From Anadara kagoshimensis (taxonomy: Eukaryota; Mollusca; Bivalvia; Arcoida; Arcidae): a DNA stretch of 64,000 nucleotides. Positions 53,050 through 64,000 of the stretch are shown piece after piece (position 1 is the first letter of the stretch; every line of letters starts with the position of its first letter). The DNA lies in NCBI GenBank assembly GCA_021292105.1, contig CM037866.1:350756-414755 (forward strand), written 5' to 3'. A program made the position numbers and the translations under genes. The notes beneath the pieces are model-generated. The model worked only from the letters and a program-made list of their open reading frames with translations. It was not told the DNA's origin and did not search any database.

Positions 53050-53754
53050 ATATTCGCGGCTTCTGTTATTCCGATTGAAATCAATTTCTTAATTTTATCT
53101 AGTTAAACTCAGTGATTATACATCTACGTTGTACATGGACCAAAATAAAGTTGTTTACAAACATTATTATAAAAACAAATTAAGAAGACATATTTACAAA
53201 TTAAACCATGTATGCCTGACTGGTTGTTAGTTCATGATTACGAAAACCACACCACAAAGCAGGACGATACTGCAACAATATGTCCGAGTCGTCTCCCTTG
53301 AAGCGTGTTGACGGTTTTGCTTTTCCATGATGATAATGGCGATGGCGAGTATTTATATCGAGACAGAGGAAAACTATAAAAAGCCACACAATTCAGCAAT
53401 GTTTCACATGTTTTCATCGTAAATGTGGTGTTTATGCTAGCATGGCAACAGATGTGGCCGGATGAAAACTTACCTAAAACGGAAGCAAGTCATACGGAGA
53501 TACCTATATACATGGGATGGCTATTAGTATTTTCAATGCCAATGCCCCAAAAATATGAATTGTAAATAGGGTACAGCTTTTGCATTTTTTTTAATTCTCT
53601 GACTGTGAAAGCAAGCCCAACGATTTTATATGTATCACCCCGAGTGTTATGAGCAAAAAATTGAAATAAGTCCAAGAAGCAATGGCAATGTCTTATGTCA
53701 ATTTTATATTTTATGTGGCGTATAGGTACTTCCTACTGTATTGGCGCATCTGTT
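53050..53754. other. Intergenic, no gene recognised
   Basis: Two short minus-strand open stretches (53201-53389 and 53490-53675) have no recognised products. Confidence 0.4.
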
Positions 53755-54280
53755 CCGCCACAAATACATTTCATGCGCCAAAAATACATTACATACGCCA
53801 CAAATACATTTCTTACGCACCAAATACATTCTATACGCCATAAATACATTCCATACACCACAAATACAATGTATATTCTATATGCCACAAATACATTCTA
53901 TATGCCACAAATACATTACATACACCAAAAATACATTCTATACGCCACAACCACATTACATACGCTACAAATTCATTACATACGCCACAAACACATTCTG
54001 TATGCCACAAATACAATGTACAATATGCCACAAATACATTCCATTTGCCACAAATACATTCTATACGCTCGTTATAATGCCCCTCAATAACTTTGCCATC
54101 TCGCTTATCGCCACACTATTTTGAAGTCCCAAAATCCATTTTGTGTATGTTTTTCTTTATCCATCTCCCCAAATTTATTGCCAAACCCCTTTATAACGCC
54201 AAAATTTGACTGAACAAATAGTGGCGATGAATTGAGGTTTTACTGTACATTCTATACACCACAAATACATTCCATACGCG
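53755..54280. repeat. About 20-bp array with a transposon end inserted
   Basis: CGCCACAAATACATTCTATA units, about 17 copies, in 53755-54070 and again at 54245-54280. Between them is a block ending ATGAATTGAGGTTTTACTGT at 54246, with CGCCAAAATTTGACTGAACA before it. This is a pogo/Tigger-like TIR related to the 27.9-29.2 kb array unit. Confidence 0.8.
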
Positions 54281-54778
54281 GTTTTTTTTACACTCCATCA
54301 TCCACCCATGTATTTTTACTTTGTCCGCCTTTAAATAAGTCAAACAAAATAAATATCATAAACTGTACTATAACATGTATCCAATCTATCTTTTGTTAGT
54401 CTCTCTCCAACTTATTTTTTTTCAAAATTAAAATGCCAGTACCAACTTTGTATCAGCAATGTACATCCACAACCCCTCCAGGGCAGTTTTACGGGTGGCT
54501 CCTTTTATGTCCTGGATGTCATCGCTAACTGCTTTCCGCGGGCACTAGATGTTAAATCCCACCAACTTGGTTTACTTACAACATTAGAGGGCTGACCAAT
54601 CACTGTGATTTAGTGGGGGATTTGTGTCATTGTGCTTACTCAATCACAACTCTAGTTATCATTATTATGATTGGCATATCATCTCATACCAATTGATGTC
54701 ATCTATATATGTCATCAAAACTTGATGAAATTTACACTGGGGTTATGTTAAACACATATCACATGTATCAGTCACGTA
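54281..54778. other. Intergenic, no feature recognised
   Basis: Unique sequence before the 31-bp array; nothing recognised. Confidence 0.45.
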
Positions 54779-57712
54779 TTGTTACAGATACTGACATATC
54801 AGTCAGGTATGGTTACAGAGACTGGACATATCAGTCAGGTGTGGTTACAGAGACTGACATATCAGTCAGGTGTGGTTACAGAGACTGACATATCAGTCAG
54901 GTGTGGTTACAGAGACTGGACATATCAGTCAGGTATGGTTACAGAGACTGACATATCAGTCAGGTGTGGTTACAGAGACTGGACATATCAGTCAGGTGTG
55001 GTTACAGAGACTGGACATATCAGTCAGGCGTGGTTACAGAGACTGGACATATCAGTCAGGTGTGGTTACAGAGACTGGACATATCAGTCAGGTGTGGTTA
55101 CAGAGACTGGACATATCAGTCAGGTGTGGTTACAGAGACTGGACATATCAGTCATGTGGTTACAGAGACTGGACATGTCAGTCAGGTGTGGTTACAGAGA
55201 CTGACATATCAGTCAGGTGTGGTTACAGAGACTGGACATATCAGTCAAGTGTGGTTACAGAGACTGGACATATCAGTCAGGTGTGGTTACAGAGACTGGA
55301 CATATCAGTCAGGTGTGGTTACAGAGACTGGACATATCAGTCAGGTGTGGTTACAGAGACTGGACATATCTGTCAGGTGTGGTTACAGAGACTGGACATA
55401 TCAGTCAGGTGTGGTTACAGAGGCTGGACATATCAGTCAGGTGTGGTTACAGAGACTGGACTATCAGTCAGGTGTGGTTACAGAGGCTGGACATATCAGT
55501 CAGGTGTGGTTACAGAGACTGGACATATCAGTCAGGTGTGGTTACAGAGACTGACATATCAGTCAGGTGTGGTTACAGAGACTGACATATCAGTCAGGTG
55601 TGGTTACAGAGACTGGACACATCAGTCAGGTGTTGTTACAGAGACTGGACATATCAGTCAGGTGTGGTTACAGAGACTGACATATCAGTCAGGTGTGGTT
55701 ACAGAGACTGGACATATCAGTCACGTATTGTTACAGATACTGACATATCAGTCAGGTATGGTTACAGAGACTGACATATCAGTCAGGTATGGTTACAGAG
55801 ACTGACATATCAGTCAGGTGTGGTTACAGAGACTGGACATATCAGTCAGGTGTGGTTACAGAGGCTGGACATATCAGTCAGGTGTGGTTACAGAGACTGG
55901 ACATATCAGTCAGGTGTGGTTACAGAGACTGGACATATCAGTCAGGTGTGGTTACAGAGACTGGACATATCAGTCAGGTGTGGTTACAGAGACTGGACAT
56001 ATCAGTCAGGTGTGGTTACAGAGACTGGACATGTCAGTCAGGTGTGGTTACAGAGACTGACATATCAGTCAGGTGTGGTTACAGAGACTGGACATATCAG
56101 TCAAGTGTGGTTACAGAGACTGGACATATCAGTCAGGTGTGGTTACAGAGACTGGACATATCAGTCAGGTGTGGTTACAGAGACTGGACATATCAGTCAG
56201 GTGTGGTTACAGAGACTGGACATATCTGTCAGGTGTGGTTACAGAGACTGGACATATCAGTCAGGTGTGGTTACAGAGGCTGGACATATCAGTCAGGTGT
56301 GGTTACAGAGACTGGACATATCAGTCAGGTGTGGTTACAGAGGCTGGACATATCAGTCAGGTGTGGTTACAGAGACTGGACATATCAGTCAGGTGTGGTT
56401 ACAGAGACTGACATATCAGTCAGGTGTGGTTACAGAGACTGACATATCAGTCAGGTGTGGTTACAGAGACTGGACACATCAGTCAGGTGTTGTTACAGAG
56501 ACTGGACATATCAGTCAGGTGTGGTTACAGAGACTGACATATCAGTCAGGTGTGGTTACAGAGACTGGACATATCAGTCACGTATTGTTACAGATACTGA
56601 CATATCAGTCAGGTATGGTTACAGAGACTGACATATCAGTCAGGTATGGTTACAGAGACTGACATATCAGTCAGGTGTGGTTACAGAGACTGGACATATC
56701 AGTCAGGTGTGGTTACAGAGACTGGACATATCAGTCAGGTGTTGTTACAGAGGCTGGACATATCAGTCAGGTGTGGTTACAGAGACTGACATATCAGTCA
56801 GGTATGGTTACAGAGACTGACATATCAGTCAGGTGTGGTTACAGAGACTGACATATCAGTCAGGTGTGGTTACAGAGGCTGACATATCAGTCAGGTATGG
56901 TTACAGAGACTGACATATCAGTCAGGTGTTGTTACAGAGACTGACATATCAGTCAGGTATGGTTACAGAGACTGGACATATCAGTCAGGTGTGTTTACAG
57001 AGGCTGGACATATCAGTCAGGTGTTGTTACAGAGACTGGACATATCAGTCAGGTGTTGTTACAGAGACTGACATATCAGTCAGGTATGGTTACAGAGACT
57101 GGACATATCAGTCAGGTGTGGTTACAGAGACTGGACATATCAGTCAGGTGTGGTTACAGAGGCTGGACATATCAGTCAGGTGTGGTTACAGAGACTGACA
57201 TATCAGTCAGGTATGGTTACAGAGACTGGACATATCAGTCAGGTGTTGTTACAGGGACTGGACATATCAGTCAGGTGTGGTTACAGAGACTGACATATCA
57301 GTCAGGTGTGGTTACAGAGACTGACATATCTGTCAGGTGTGGTTACAGAGACTGGACATATCAGTCAGGTGTGGTTACAGAGACTGGACATATCAGTCAG
57401 GTGTGGTTACAGAGACTGGACATATCAGTCAGTGTGTTTACAGAGACTGGACATATCAGTCAGGTGTGGTTACAGAGACTGGACATATCAGTCAGGTGTG
57501 GTTACAGATACTGACATATCAGTCAGGTATGGTTACAGAGACTGACATATCAGTCAGGTGTGGTTACAGAGACTGGACATATCAGTCAGGTGTGGTTACA
57601 AAGACTGGACATATCAGTCAGGTGTGGTTACAGAGACTGGACATATCAGTCAGGTGTGGTTACAGAGACTGGACATATCAGTCAGGTGTGGTTACAAAGA
57701 CTGGACTATATA
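54779..57712. repeat. 28-31-bp minisatellite, about 97 copies
   Basis: The unit is CATATCAGTCAGGTGTGGTT plus ACAGAGACTGGA, with a GG-lacking variant (ACAGAGACTGA) and AGGTATGG variant. A block of about 880 bp is repeated nearly identically (the CACGTATTGTTACAGATACTG marker recurs at about 54773, 55723 and 56579), so large segmental copying occurred. It ends about 50 bp from the SELENOS polyadenylation signal. Confidence 0.96.
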
Positions 57713-57827
57713 TAATAAGTAAATTGACCACAAAGACAATTATCATTATTTATAGGCACATATTTATTAACATATTTACAGACTTTTAAATATAAATAAA
57801 ATCTTCAAGTTATATATATGATATAAA

Positions 57828-57900
57828 TAAATCCGTCACATCAGTTAACCCTGTGAAGCATAAAGCTCTTTCCAGGATAAACATCATAAAAACTCTATGG
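57828..57900 (-). promoter_or_regulatory. SECIS element
   Basis: On the minus strand: quartet ATGA at 57887-57884, then a helix GTTTATCCTG pairing with CAGGGTTAAC (one U-U and one G-U), unpaired AAA at 57871-57869 opening the apical loop, a small AGC/GCT mini-stem, then TGAT at 57843-57840. This is the ATGA - AA - TGA core of a eukaryotic SECIS, apparently form 2 with the extra mini-stem. About 1.05 kb downstream of the in-frame TGA. Confidence 0.85.
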
Positions 57901-58465
57901 CAAAACATCACATTAAAATGTTCTAAATGTATAAAAGTAGTAGCCAAGATATTAAAATTAACAACATCCTATCTAAGTTATATCCCAGGTATTTAGGACA
58001 TAATGGCTATGACAGAAAATCTCTCACACAATGTTATATCATGTATACTGTTAACATACACATTTCAAGAGTGTACTCAGTTTACCCTATGTTGGTATGA
58101 TAGAGTGGGGATAATTTAAATCCACATCAAATACGATTATAATACACAAGATGATCTATGGGATTCAAGTCCATGTGAAGTCATAATTAAAGCAAAAAAT
58201 AGTACATGCTAAAATGAATACATTTACAGTATGTAATTCTGATCTAAACATAATCACCATGGCGATAAATTAACATTAAATATTTTATACTCTCATCATT
58301 TTTACTTTGACATCTATTTCAGGGAATTTTGAATTTTGAACAATATAAAAATAATTCTTTTAAAATCTTGACTACATACTTGTGTCAAGTAGAACATGGA
58401 TGTTTGTCATAAACTTTGACTGGTTATATTTATATTTCCCCTTCAATTACATTTTCACTAAGAGA

Positions 58466-58470
<5 letters not shown>

Positions 58471-58496
<26 letters not shown>
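58471..58496. repeat. (CA)13 microsatellite
   Basis: Uninterrupted AC dinucleotides in the SELENOS 3' UTR. Confidence 0.95.
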
Positions 58497-58929
58497 TACT
58501 CTGTACATGTTTAGTTTGTTCTATCACAACACAGTGTAGTACATTTTGTTGTATTTACAGTTATCACCACGACAGATCTGTCACTATATAAACTCTACAC
58601 AATGGTACACAAATGGACTGTTGTCATATATTATATCTCGTGAGTAAAACCAAATCTTATACTTGTAATATTAATTCTGATTTTGTTGTTGTGAATGTTT
58701 TTTGTCTTCCAATTAATTTTAGTAAAACAAAATCTCCAGCAATAGTCTGATAGTGAAACTGTAATCAGGGGAGGTAATAAAGGTGTGTATCCACAAAACC
58801 ACAGACTTCATTGTTGCCATGGAAATTAAAACAAGAAAAATTCATGATTTCCGTTAGTATTAAAATCAATCAAGGCAACATCTGAATTAAATTTACATCT
58901 GTGGTTTGGTTGCTATGGATACACACATA

Positions 58930-59009
58930 TTAACCTCATCCACCACCTCCTCGTCTTTGTGGGGGTCTGTAACCACTACTTCCTCCACCACCCATTAACG
59001 GATTGAAAT
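58930..59009 (-). CDS. SELENOS: SELENOS terminal exon with Sec codon
   Basis: Acceptor TTTTCAG, then ATTTCAATCCGTTAATG. The in-frame TGA at 58938-58936 is Sec, GGT at 58935-58933 is Gly, and TAA at 58932-58930 is the stop. A standard gene caller would end the protein two codons early. Confidence 0.93.
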
Positions 59010-60550
59010 CTGAAAATATAATAAGCACCAATCAAAACACAGAAAATAAGGGAGATAATTCAATTTACTAAACAAGAGGCACATAGACTATATAGCTCAC
59101 CTGGGACCCAAATATTTCCTACATACATGGATTATCATATTAATACAAAACTTTTTAATTAGTTAGATCTTCTCATGCTGATCCAATGTCATTAGTTTGG
59201 TTTATAAGTGACATATTTGCTATAATATAAAGCTAATTTAAAAAAAACTTTATGCAAAAATGTGTAACCTAATTTTCAACCATGATAGCCTTAGACTAGA
59301 AACACGAAAAGACAAACATCACATCATATTTTTTTCTCCCAACATCGCTTTCTGGATATCATTGCAACTAAAGGTCACCTTGACCTAGTTTTTGGTAGCC
59401 ATCTTGTAACAAATCTAAAAATGTCCATGGATGCTTCTAATAAAGTATCATTGAGATCTGTCCAGAAGAGAAGTCTAAAATGTGTGTAAATGATGCACAC
59501 ACTAACTCATGTAGGCACTAGCACATATTGTACCATGCCATTAGCTCAATCCTGACCTTTGTTAAGGTGAGCTCAATCCTGACCTTTGTTAAGGTGAGCT
59601 CAATCCTGACCTTTGTTAAGGTGAGCTTAATCCTGACCTTTGTTAAGGTGAGCTCAATCCTGACCTTTGTTAAGGTGAACTCAATCCTGACCTTTGTTAA
59701 GGTGAGCTCAATCCTGACCTTTGTTAAGGTGAGCTCAATCCTGACCTTTGTTAAGGTGAGCTTAATCCTGACCTTTGTTAAGGTGAGCTCAATCCTGACC
59801 TTTGTTAAGGTGAGCTCAATCCTGACCTTTGTTAAGGTGAGCTCAATCCTGACCTTTGTTAAGGTGAGCTCAATCCTGACCTTTGTTAAGGTGAGCTCAA
59901 TCCTGACCTTTGTTAAGGTGAGCTCAATCCTGACCTTTGTTAAGGTGAGCTCAATCCTGACCTTTGTTAAGGTGAGCTCAATCCTGACCTTTGTTAAGGT
60001 GAGCTCAATCCTGACCTTTGTTAAGGTGAGCTCAATCCTGACCTTTGTTAAGGTGAGCTCAATCCTGACCTTTGTTAAGGTGAGCTCAATCCTAACCTTT
60101 GTTAAGGTGAGCTCAATCCTGACCTTTGTTAAGGTGAGCTAATGACAACTTGTCTATTACTGACAAAGAGGCAAAAGGGTTTTTATCGCTCATTTGGACA
60201 TGGGAAATCATTTGAACCATATAAACTTGCCAAAGAATAAGAATAAATACAAATATCAAGATAAGCACAGGTGTAATGACCTTGACCTGTTTCTGAAGGT
60301 CATTCTTACAACTAATCAAACACCAAGCATTTAATAAAATAAAACAATTTCTAGTTACGGTACACAGACATGACCTTTGACCTTGGCTTCATGTTAAAAC
60401 ATTGCATTTATAGACAACACAAAGGTCAAAATCTAAGTGATAACTTTTAGGTCTTTTTGAAGGTCGTATATTACTTAGCAACATACCTGTTTGTCGTAAC
60501 CTTGGTTTGCCTTTAGATTTATTTATGGTTGTTGGCATTTCTTCCTCTTT
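58930..60550 (-). CDS. SELENOS: Selenoprotein S (VIMP), last two exons, partial
   Basis: Exons 60550-60487 and 59009-58930 encode KEEEMPTTINKSKGKPRLRQ-T-D and then FNPLMGGGGSSGYRPPQRRG-GGG-TGA-G-stop. Human SELENOS ends with KPLRGGGYNPLSGEGGG, RPGRRGPSSGG, Sec, Gly, stop, so the Lys/Arg-rich linker, the NPL-x-GGGG stretch, RP-x-x-RRG and the penultimate Sec all align. SELENOS is an ER membrane protein that recruits p97/VCP in ER-associated degradation and has a redox-active Sec. The N-terminal membrane and coiled-coil exons lie beyond position 64000. No Cys is present in these exons, whereas human has a Cys partner in this tail. TGA is read as Sec because a SECIS is present and the family ends this way. 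Confidence 0.93.
59068..59548. mobile_element. Dispersed family B element, third copy
   Basis: Starts AAGAGGCACATAGACTATAT and AGCTCACCTGGGACCC, like AGGCCC...GCTCACCTGGGCC of the 38325 copy. It shares AAAAATGTGTAACCTA, TTTTGGTAGCCATCTTG and the GGTGAGCT end. Its end has been expanded into the 27-bp array. Inside the last SELENOS intron. Confidence 0.75.
59549..60139. repeat. 27-bp array seeded from the family B 3' end, 22 copies
   Basis: The unit is CAATCCTGACCTTTGTTAAG then GTGAGCT, almost perfectly homogeneous. GGTGAGCT is the terminal motif of family B. The 27-bp period gives a 204-codon open frame on the plus strand that is not a gene. Confidence 0.96.
60487..60550 (-). CDS. SELENOS: SELENOS penultimate exon
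   Basis: Acceptor TAATTTCAG, donor GTATGT, 64 nt, phase 0 in and phase 1 out. Encodes KEEEMPTTINKSKGKPRLRQ and T, the basic linker before the Gly-rich tail. Confidence 0.88.
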
Positions 60551-61930
60551 CTGAAATTATAATAAGAGAGTTTAAAATGTAACAATAAAACAAACTTATA
60601 ATATGAAAATATTGTAATTAAACCTGTAAGATGTAACAATATAACAAACTTATAATATGAAAATACTTTAATTACCGGTAAACCTGTAAGAGGAAAATCA
60701 AACCCGGCTTGTATGATGTTCAATGACTACATAGCCATAGCATGTGTAGTCACCTATACTGAGACAAATGAATCATCCAAAAGGTAAAAATTAAAGATAC
60801 AATTTTCAACAATAAACTGACTTTTAAACATGTGTTAAATCCCTTGCATTTCATAAAACTTGTCAATCATAAATTTGGACAAAAACAAGAAATTAACTAG
60901 AATTCTGAAATACGATACGGGAAGGTAAAACAAGAACATGATACTATCATATATATAAAATTGACAACCCGTGAACATTACAATTTAAGGGTTGATGCTT
61001 AAAATTAAGAAGGATGTTTGTGGTCGGGTCTAGCTAGCAGGGAATTGAGAAAAAAAAGAGAGCTGATGTGCTCCAATATAGAAACATTTAAAATGGATTA
61101 AAATTAAAAAATAATATTAATTACATACGACCACTACAAACAAAGATGGTTCTTGTGAAATTTTATAAAGATCTGTTGAATAGTTTTCAAGAATAAATGT
61201 GGACAAATTGTTGGCAGAAAAAATGGAGTAAACACTATACGTCCCCCCCCCCTCCCTCCTCACTTTACGTGGGGGATGTAATAATTAGATAAAAAATAAG
61301 TATTGGGTCTGATGAAAACTTTAAACTACAAACTGTGATACTTTACAACTATAAATGGACAAATTTATCAATTACAAATTCCTCTATAAATATGAACTGA
61401 GTATCATGTATATTAATCATACCACAGCTGTAACTAAATAATCAAACGGTCACCGTGGCGATATTAGGTAGAACATAACAGAGCTGTAAAATGTCTCAGG
61501 TCTTTTTATTAACCTTTCATTATGGAATTATTTAATTATCCGGAAATGATAATACATAAATGAATCGTTAAATCTGTCTTCAATGTCCAAAATATGTATA
61601 AAAGTGAATATAAATCAGAGAGAGATGACAAGGATACAAATTAAGTTGTCAATAACAAACAGATTGACAAGGGATATATCTCATTAAAATTAATGAAATC
61701 TGTAATATGGTCCACCTTTATAAAGCTGCTGTAATATGTTTCACACTAATAAATTGATTTTTTTTATCTTGAGTTATTTTCTCTTGCGTAGAACTCTTTA
61801 AGCATTGAGGTTAATAATTGTCTTTTATATTAATATATATCAAACTATGGCATGATGGGATAGGATAGTCTCATACACAAGATAGCCTAAGTTAGAATAA
61901 TAAATTGTTTTAAATATACAGTAAAATCTG
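60551..61930 (-). other. SELENOS intron (5' side), no exon recognised
   Basis: AT-rich. A 60-bp partial duplication (ACAAACTTATAATATGAAAAT at 60591 and 60646) and a CCCCCCCCC run near 61243. I looked for the coiled-coil exon of SELENOS on the minus strand and did not find it. Confidence 0.5.
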
Positions 61931-61934
61931 TGTA

Positions 61935-62390
61935 AACAGAACTCCTTCTGGAAGAGCAACAGAACTCCTTCTGGAAGAGCAACAGAACTCCTTCTGGAAG
62001 AGCAACAGAACTCCTTCTGGAAGAGCAACAGAACTCCTTCTGGAAGACCACAGAACTCCTTCTGGAAGAGCAACAGAACTCCTTCTGGAAGAGCAACAGA
62101 ACTCCTTCTGGAAGAGCAACAGAACTCCTTCTGGAAGAGCAACAGAACTCCTTCTGGAAGAGCAACAGAACTCCTTCTGGAAGAGCAACAGAACTCCTTC
62201 TGGAAGAGCAACAGAACTCCTTCTGGAAGACCACAGAACTCCTTCTGGAAGAGCAACAGAACTCCTTCTGGAAGAGCAACAGAACTCCTTCTGGAAGAGC
62301 AACAGAACTCCTTCTGGAAGACCACAGAACTCCTTCTGGAAGAGCAACAGAACTCCTTCTGGAAGAGCAACAGAACTCCTTCTGAATAGA
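61935..62390. repeat. 23-bp minisatellite, about 19 copies
   Basis: AACAGAACTCCTTCTGGAAG plus AGC, with a one-base-shorter ACCAC variant at intervals. Highly homogeneous. Confidence 0.96.
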
Positions 62391-62429
62391 ACATTTGTTT
62401 AAACAGAACTCCTTCTGAACAGAACATTT

Positions 62430-63740
62430 GTTTAGCTTTACCAGGTTTAACAGCTGGTTTTCAGGTTACACAGGTTTTCAGTTCACATTTTTTTCAGTTT
62501 ACACTAGTTTTCAGCATGTTCAGGTTACACAGTTTTTCAGCTGTTACAATGGTTTCAGTTTATACTAGGTTTCAGATAACAAAGGTTTTCAGTCTACACA
62601 GGTTTTCAAGTTTAGCCAGTTTTCAGTTTACACAGGTTTTCAGTTTACACAGGTTATCAAGTTTAGCCGGTTTTCAGTTTACACTAGTTTTTAGTCTACA
62701 CAGGTTTTCAAGTTTAGCCGGTTTTCAGTTTACACAGGTTATCAAGTTTAGCCGGTTTTCAGTTTACACAGGTAATCAAGTTTAGCCAGTTTTCAGTCTA
62801 CACAGGTTATCAAGTTTAGCCGGTTTTCAGTTTACACAGGTAATCAAGTTTAGCCGGTTTTCAGTCTACACAGGTTATCAAGTTTAGCTGGTTTTCAGTT
62901 TACACAGGTTTTCAAGTTTAGCTGGTTTTTAGTTTACACAGGTTTTCAAGTTTAGCTGGTTTTCAGTTTACACAGGTAATCAAGTTTAGCCAGTTTTCAG
63001 TCTACACAGGTTATCAAGTTTAGCCGGTTTTCAGTTTACACAGGTAATCAAGTTTAGCCGGTTTTCAGTCTACACAGGTTATCAAGTTTAGCTGGTTTTC
63101 AGTTTACACAGGTTTTCAAGTTTAGCTGGTTTTTAGTTTACACAGGTTTTCAAGTTTAGCCGGTTTTCAGTCTACACAGGTTTTCAAGTTTAGCCGGTTT
63201 GCAGTCTACACAGGTTATCAAGTTTAGCTGGTTTTCAGTTTACACAGGTTATCAAGTTTAGCCGGTTTTCAGTTTACACTAGTTTTTAGTCTACACAGGT
63301 TTTCAAGTTTAGCCGGTTTTCAGTTTACACAGGTTATCAAGTTTAGCCAGTTTTCAGTTTACACAGGTAATCAAGTTTAGCCAGTTTTCAGTCTACACAG
63401 GTTATCAAGTTTAGCCGGTTTTCAGTTTACACAGGTAATCAAGTTTAGCCGGTTTTCAGTCTACACAGGTTATCAAGTTTAGCTGGTTTTCAGTTTACAC
63501 AGGTTTTCAAGTTTAGCTGGTTTTTAGTTTACACAGGTTATCAAGTTTAGCTGGTTTTCAGTTTACACAGGTTATCAAGTTTAGCCGGTTTTCAGTTTAC
63601 ACAGGTTATCAAGTTTAGCTGGTTTTCAGTTTACACAGGTTATCAAGTTTAGCCGGTTTTCAGTCTACACAGGTTATCTAGTTTAGCTGGTTTTCAGTCT
63701 ACACAGGTTATCAAGTTTAGCCGGTTTTCAGTTTACACAT
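62430..63740. repeat. 34-bp minisatellite, about 38 copies
   Basis: GGTTTTCAGTTTACACAGGT plus TATCAAGTTTAGCC, with TTATCAAG, TAATCAAG or TTTTCAAG variants in repeated order. Blocks of about 300 bp recur (for example around 62780-62960 and 62985-63150). Confidence 0.95.
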
Positions 63741-63811
63741 CTTGACTGAACATTTATAGTTATTTAATGACATGTCCTAAAAATATTTACATGGCCGACT
63801 ATATCTTTTGC

Positions 63812-63905
63812 AGAGATTTCAACCTCTTTGACCTAGTTACAAGGATTTCAACCTCTTTGACCTAGTTACAAGGATTTTAACATCTCTAACCCAGTGGCAA
63901 GAATT
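63812..63905. repeat. 29-bp unit, three copies
   Basis: GATTTCAACCTCTTTGACCT plus AGTTACAAG, the third copy diverged. Confidence 0.85.
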
Positions 63906-64000
63906 TCAATCAACTTACTAGTATTTAATATTTGTTTTAATCAATTATGACTTAATCTATAACAACTTTGAAGTTTTATTTCACAGATTGTTAATATATT

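Larger units (their letters stand above)
57763..58929 (-). other. SELENOS: SELENOS 3' UTR
   Basis: From the TAA at 58930-58932 down to an AATAAA on the minus strand at 57768-57763. It contains a (CA)n microsatellite (58471-58496) and the SECIS element near its 3' end. There is no splice signal between the stop and the SECIS that would be required for it to function. The UTR extent is inferred from the AATAAA position. Confidence 0.7.

Noticed and set aside
54779..57789. ORFs up to 311 codons in several plus frames
   Set aside because: Periodicity of the 28-31-bp minisatellite; frames change with each length variant and no protein family is recognised.
58803..58910. SECIS candidate from the CCACAGA/TCTGTGG inverted repeat near the stop
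   Set aside because: No ATGA/GA quartet at the right place; the 57828-57900 structure fits the consensus much better.
59528..60142. 204-codon ORF of nine-residue repeats
   Set aside because: The 27-bp array inside a SELENOS intron, derived from the end of a dispersed element.

Overview
The window is eukaryotic nuclear DNA from an invertebrate animal. It is AT-rich, has spliced genes with GT-AG introns and long repeat-filled introns, and carries tRNA-derived SINEs, LINE relics, hAT-like elements and TIR elements. The protein sequences and repeat style fit a lophotrochozoan, most likely a mollusc (inference; no species call is possible from sequence alone). No prokaryotic operon, CRISPR array or rRNA is present.

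Four genes can be recognised. (1) 171-395 (+): last exon of a trypsin-family serine protease with a Gly/His/Asn-rich insertion after the catalytic GDSGGP. (2) 3502-19340 (+): complete BUD13, a subunit of the RES splicing complex, in six exons. (3) 45962-33798 (-): a nuclear I-kappa-B (BCL3-like) ankyrin protein in seven exons. Two kappa-B motifs lie just upstream of its ATG, and four single-base frameshifts interrupt its reading frame. (4) 60550-57763 (-): the 3' end of selenoprotein S (SELENOS). It has a penultimate in-frame TGA (Sec) followed by Gly and a TAA stop, and a good SECIS element lies about 1 kb downstream in the 3' UTR. Its 5' exons lie beyond the right edge of the window.

Close to half of the window is tandem repeat DNA: more than 25 arrays with unit lengths from about 20 to 145 bp. 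The largest is a 20-bp array of about 5 kb (20270-25330). Several arrays can be traced to their seed. In BUD13, three arrays are tandem amplifications of the gene's own splice junctions: the exon-4 acceptor (9-10 copies), the exon-4 donor (about 100 copies filling intron 4) and the start of exon 6 (about 13 copies). Others are amplified ends of dispersed elements: the head of one family at 26.1 kb, a pogo/Tigger-like TIR at 27.9-29.2 kb, and the tail of another family at 59.5-60.1 kb.

Mobile elements include four copies of one SINE family (one with a 14-bp target-site duplication inside the 20-bp array), a 2-kb element with 145-bp internal repeats inserted into an 86-bp array, TIR elements at 15.5-16.8 kb and 47.8-48.8 kb, hAT-like MITEs at 4.2-4.8 kb and 14.4 kb, and relics of a LINE and a hAT-type transposase in BUD13 intron 1. 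The long ORFs inside arrays are by-products of repeat periodicity, not genes.

The most notable signals are the splice-junction-derived arrays in a splicing-factor gene, the selenocysteine codon with its SECIS, the kappa-B motifs at an I-kappa-B gene, and the general seeding of minisatellites at functional edges (splice sites and transposon ends).
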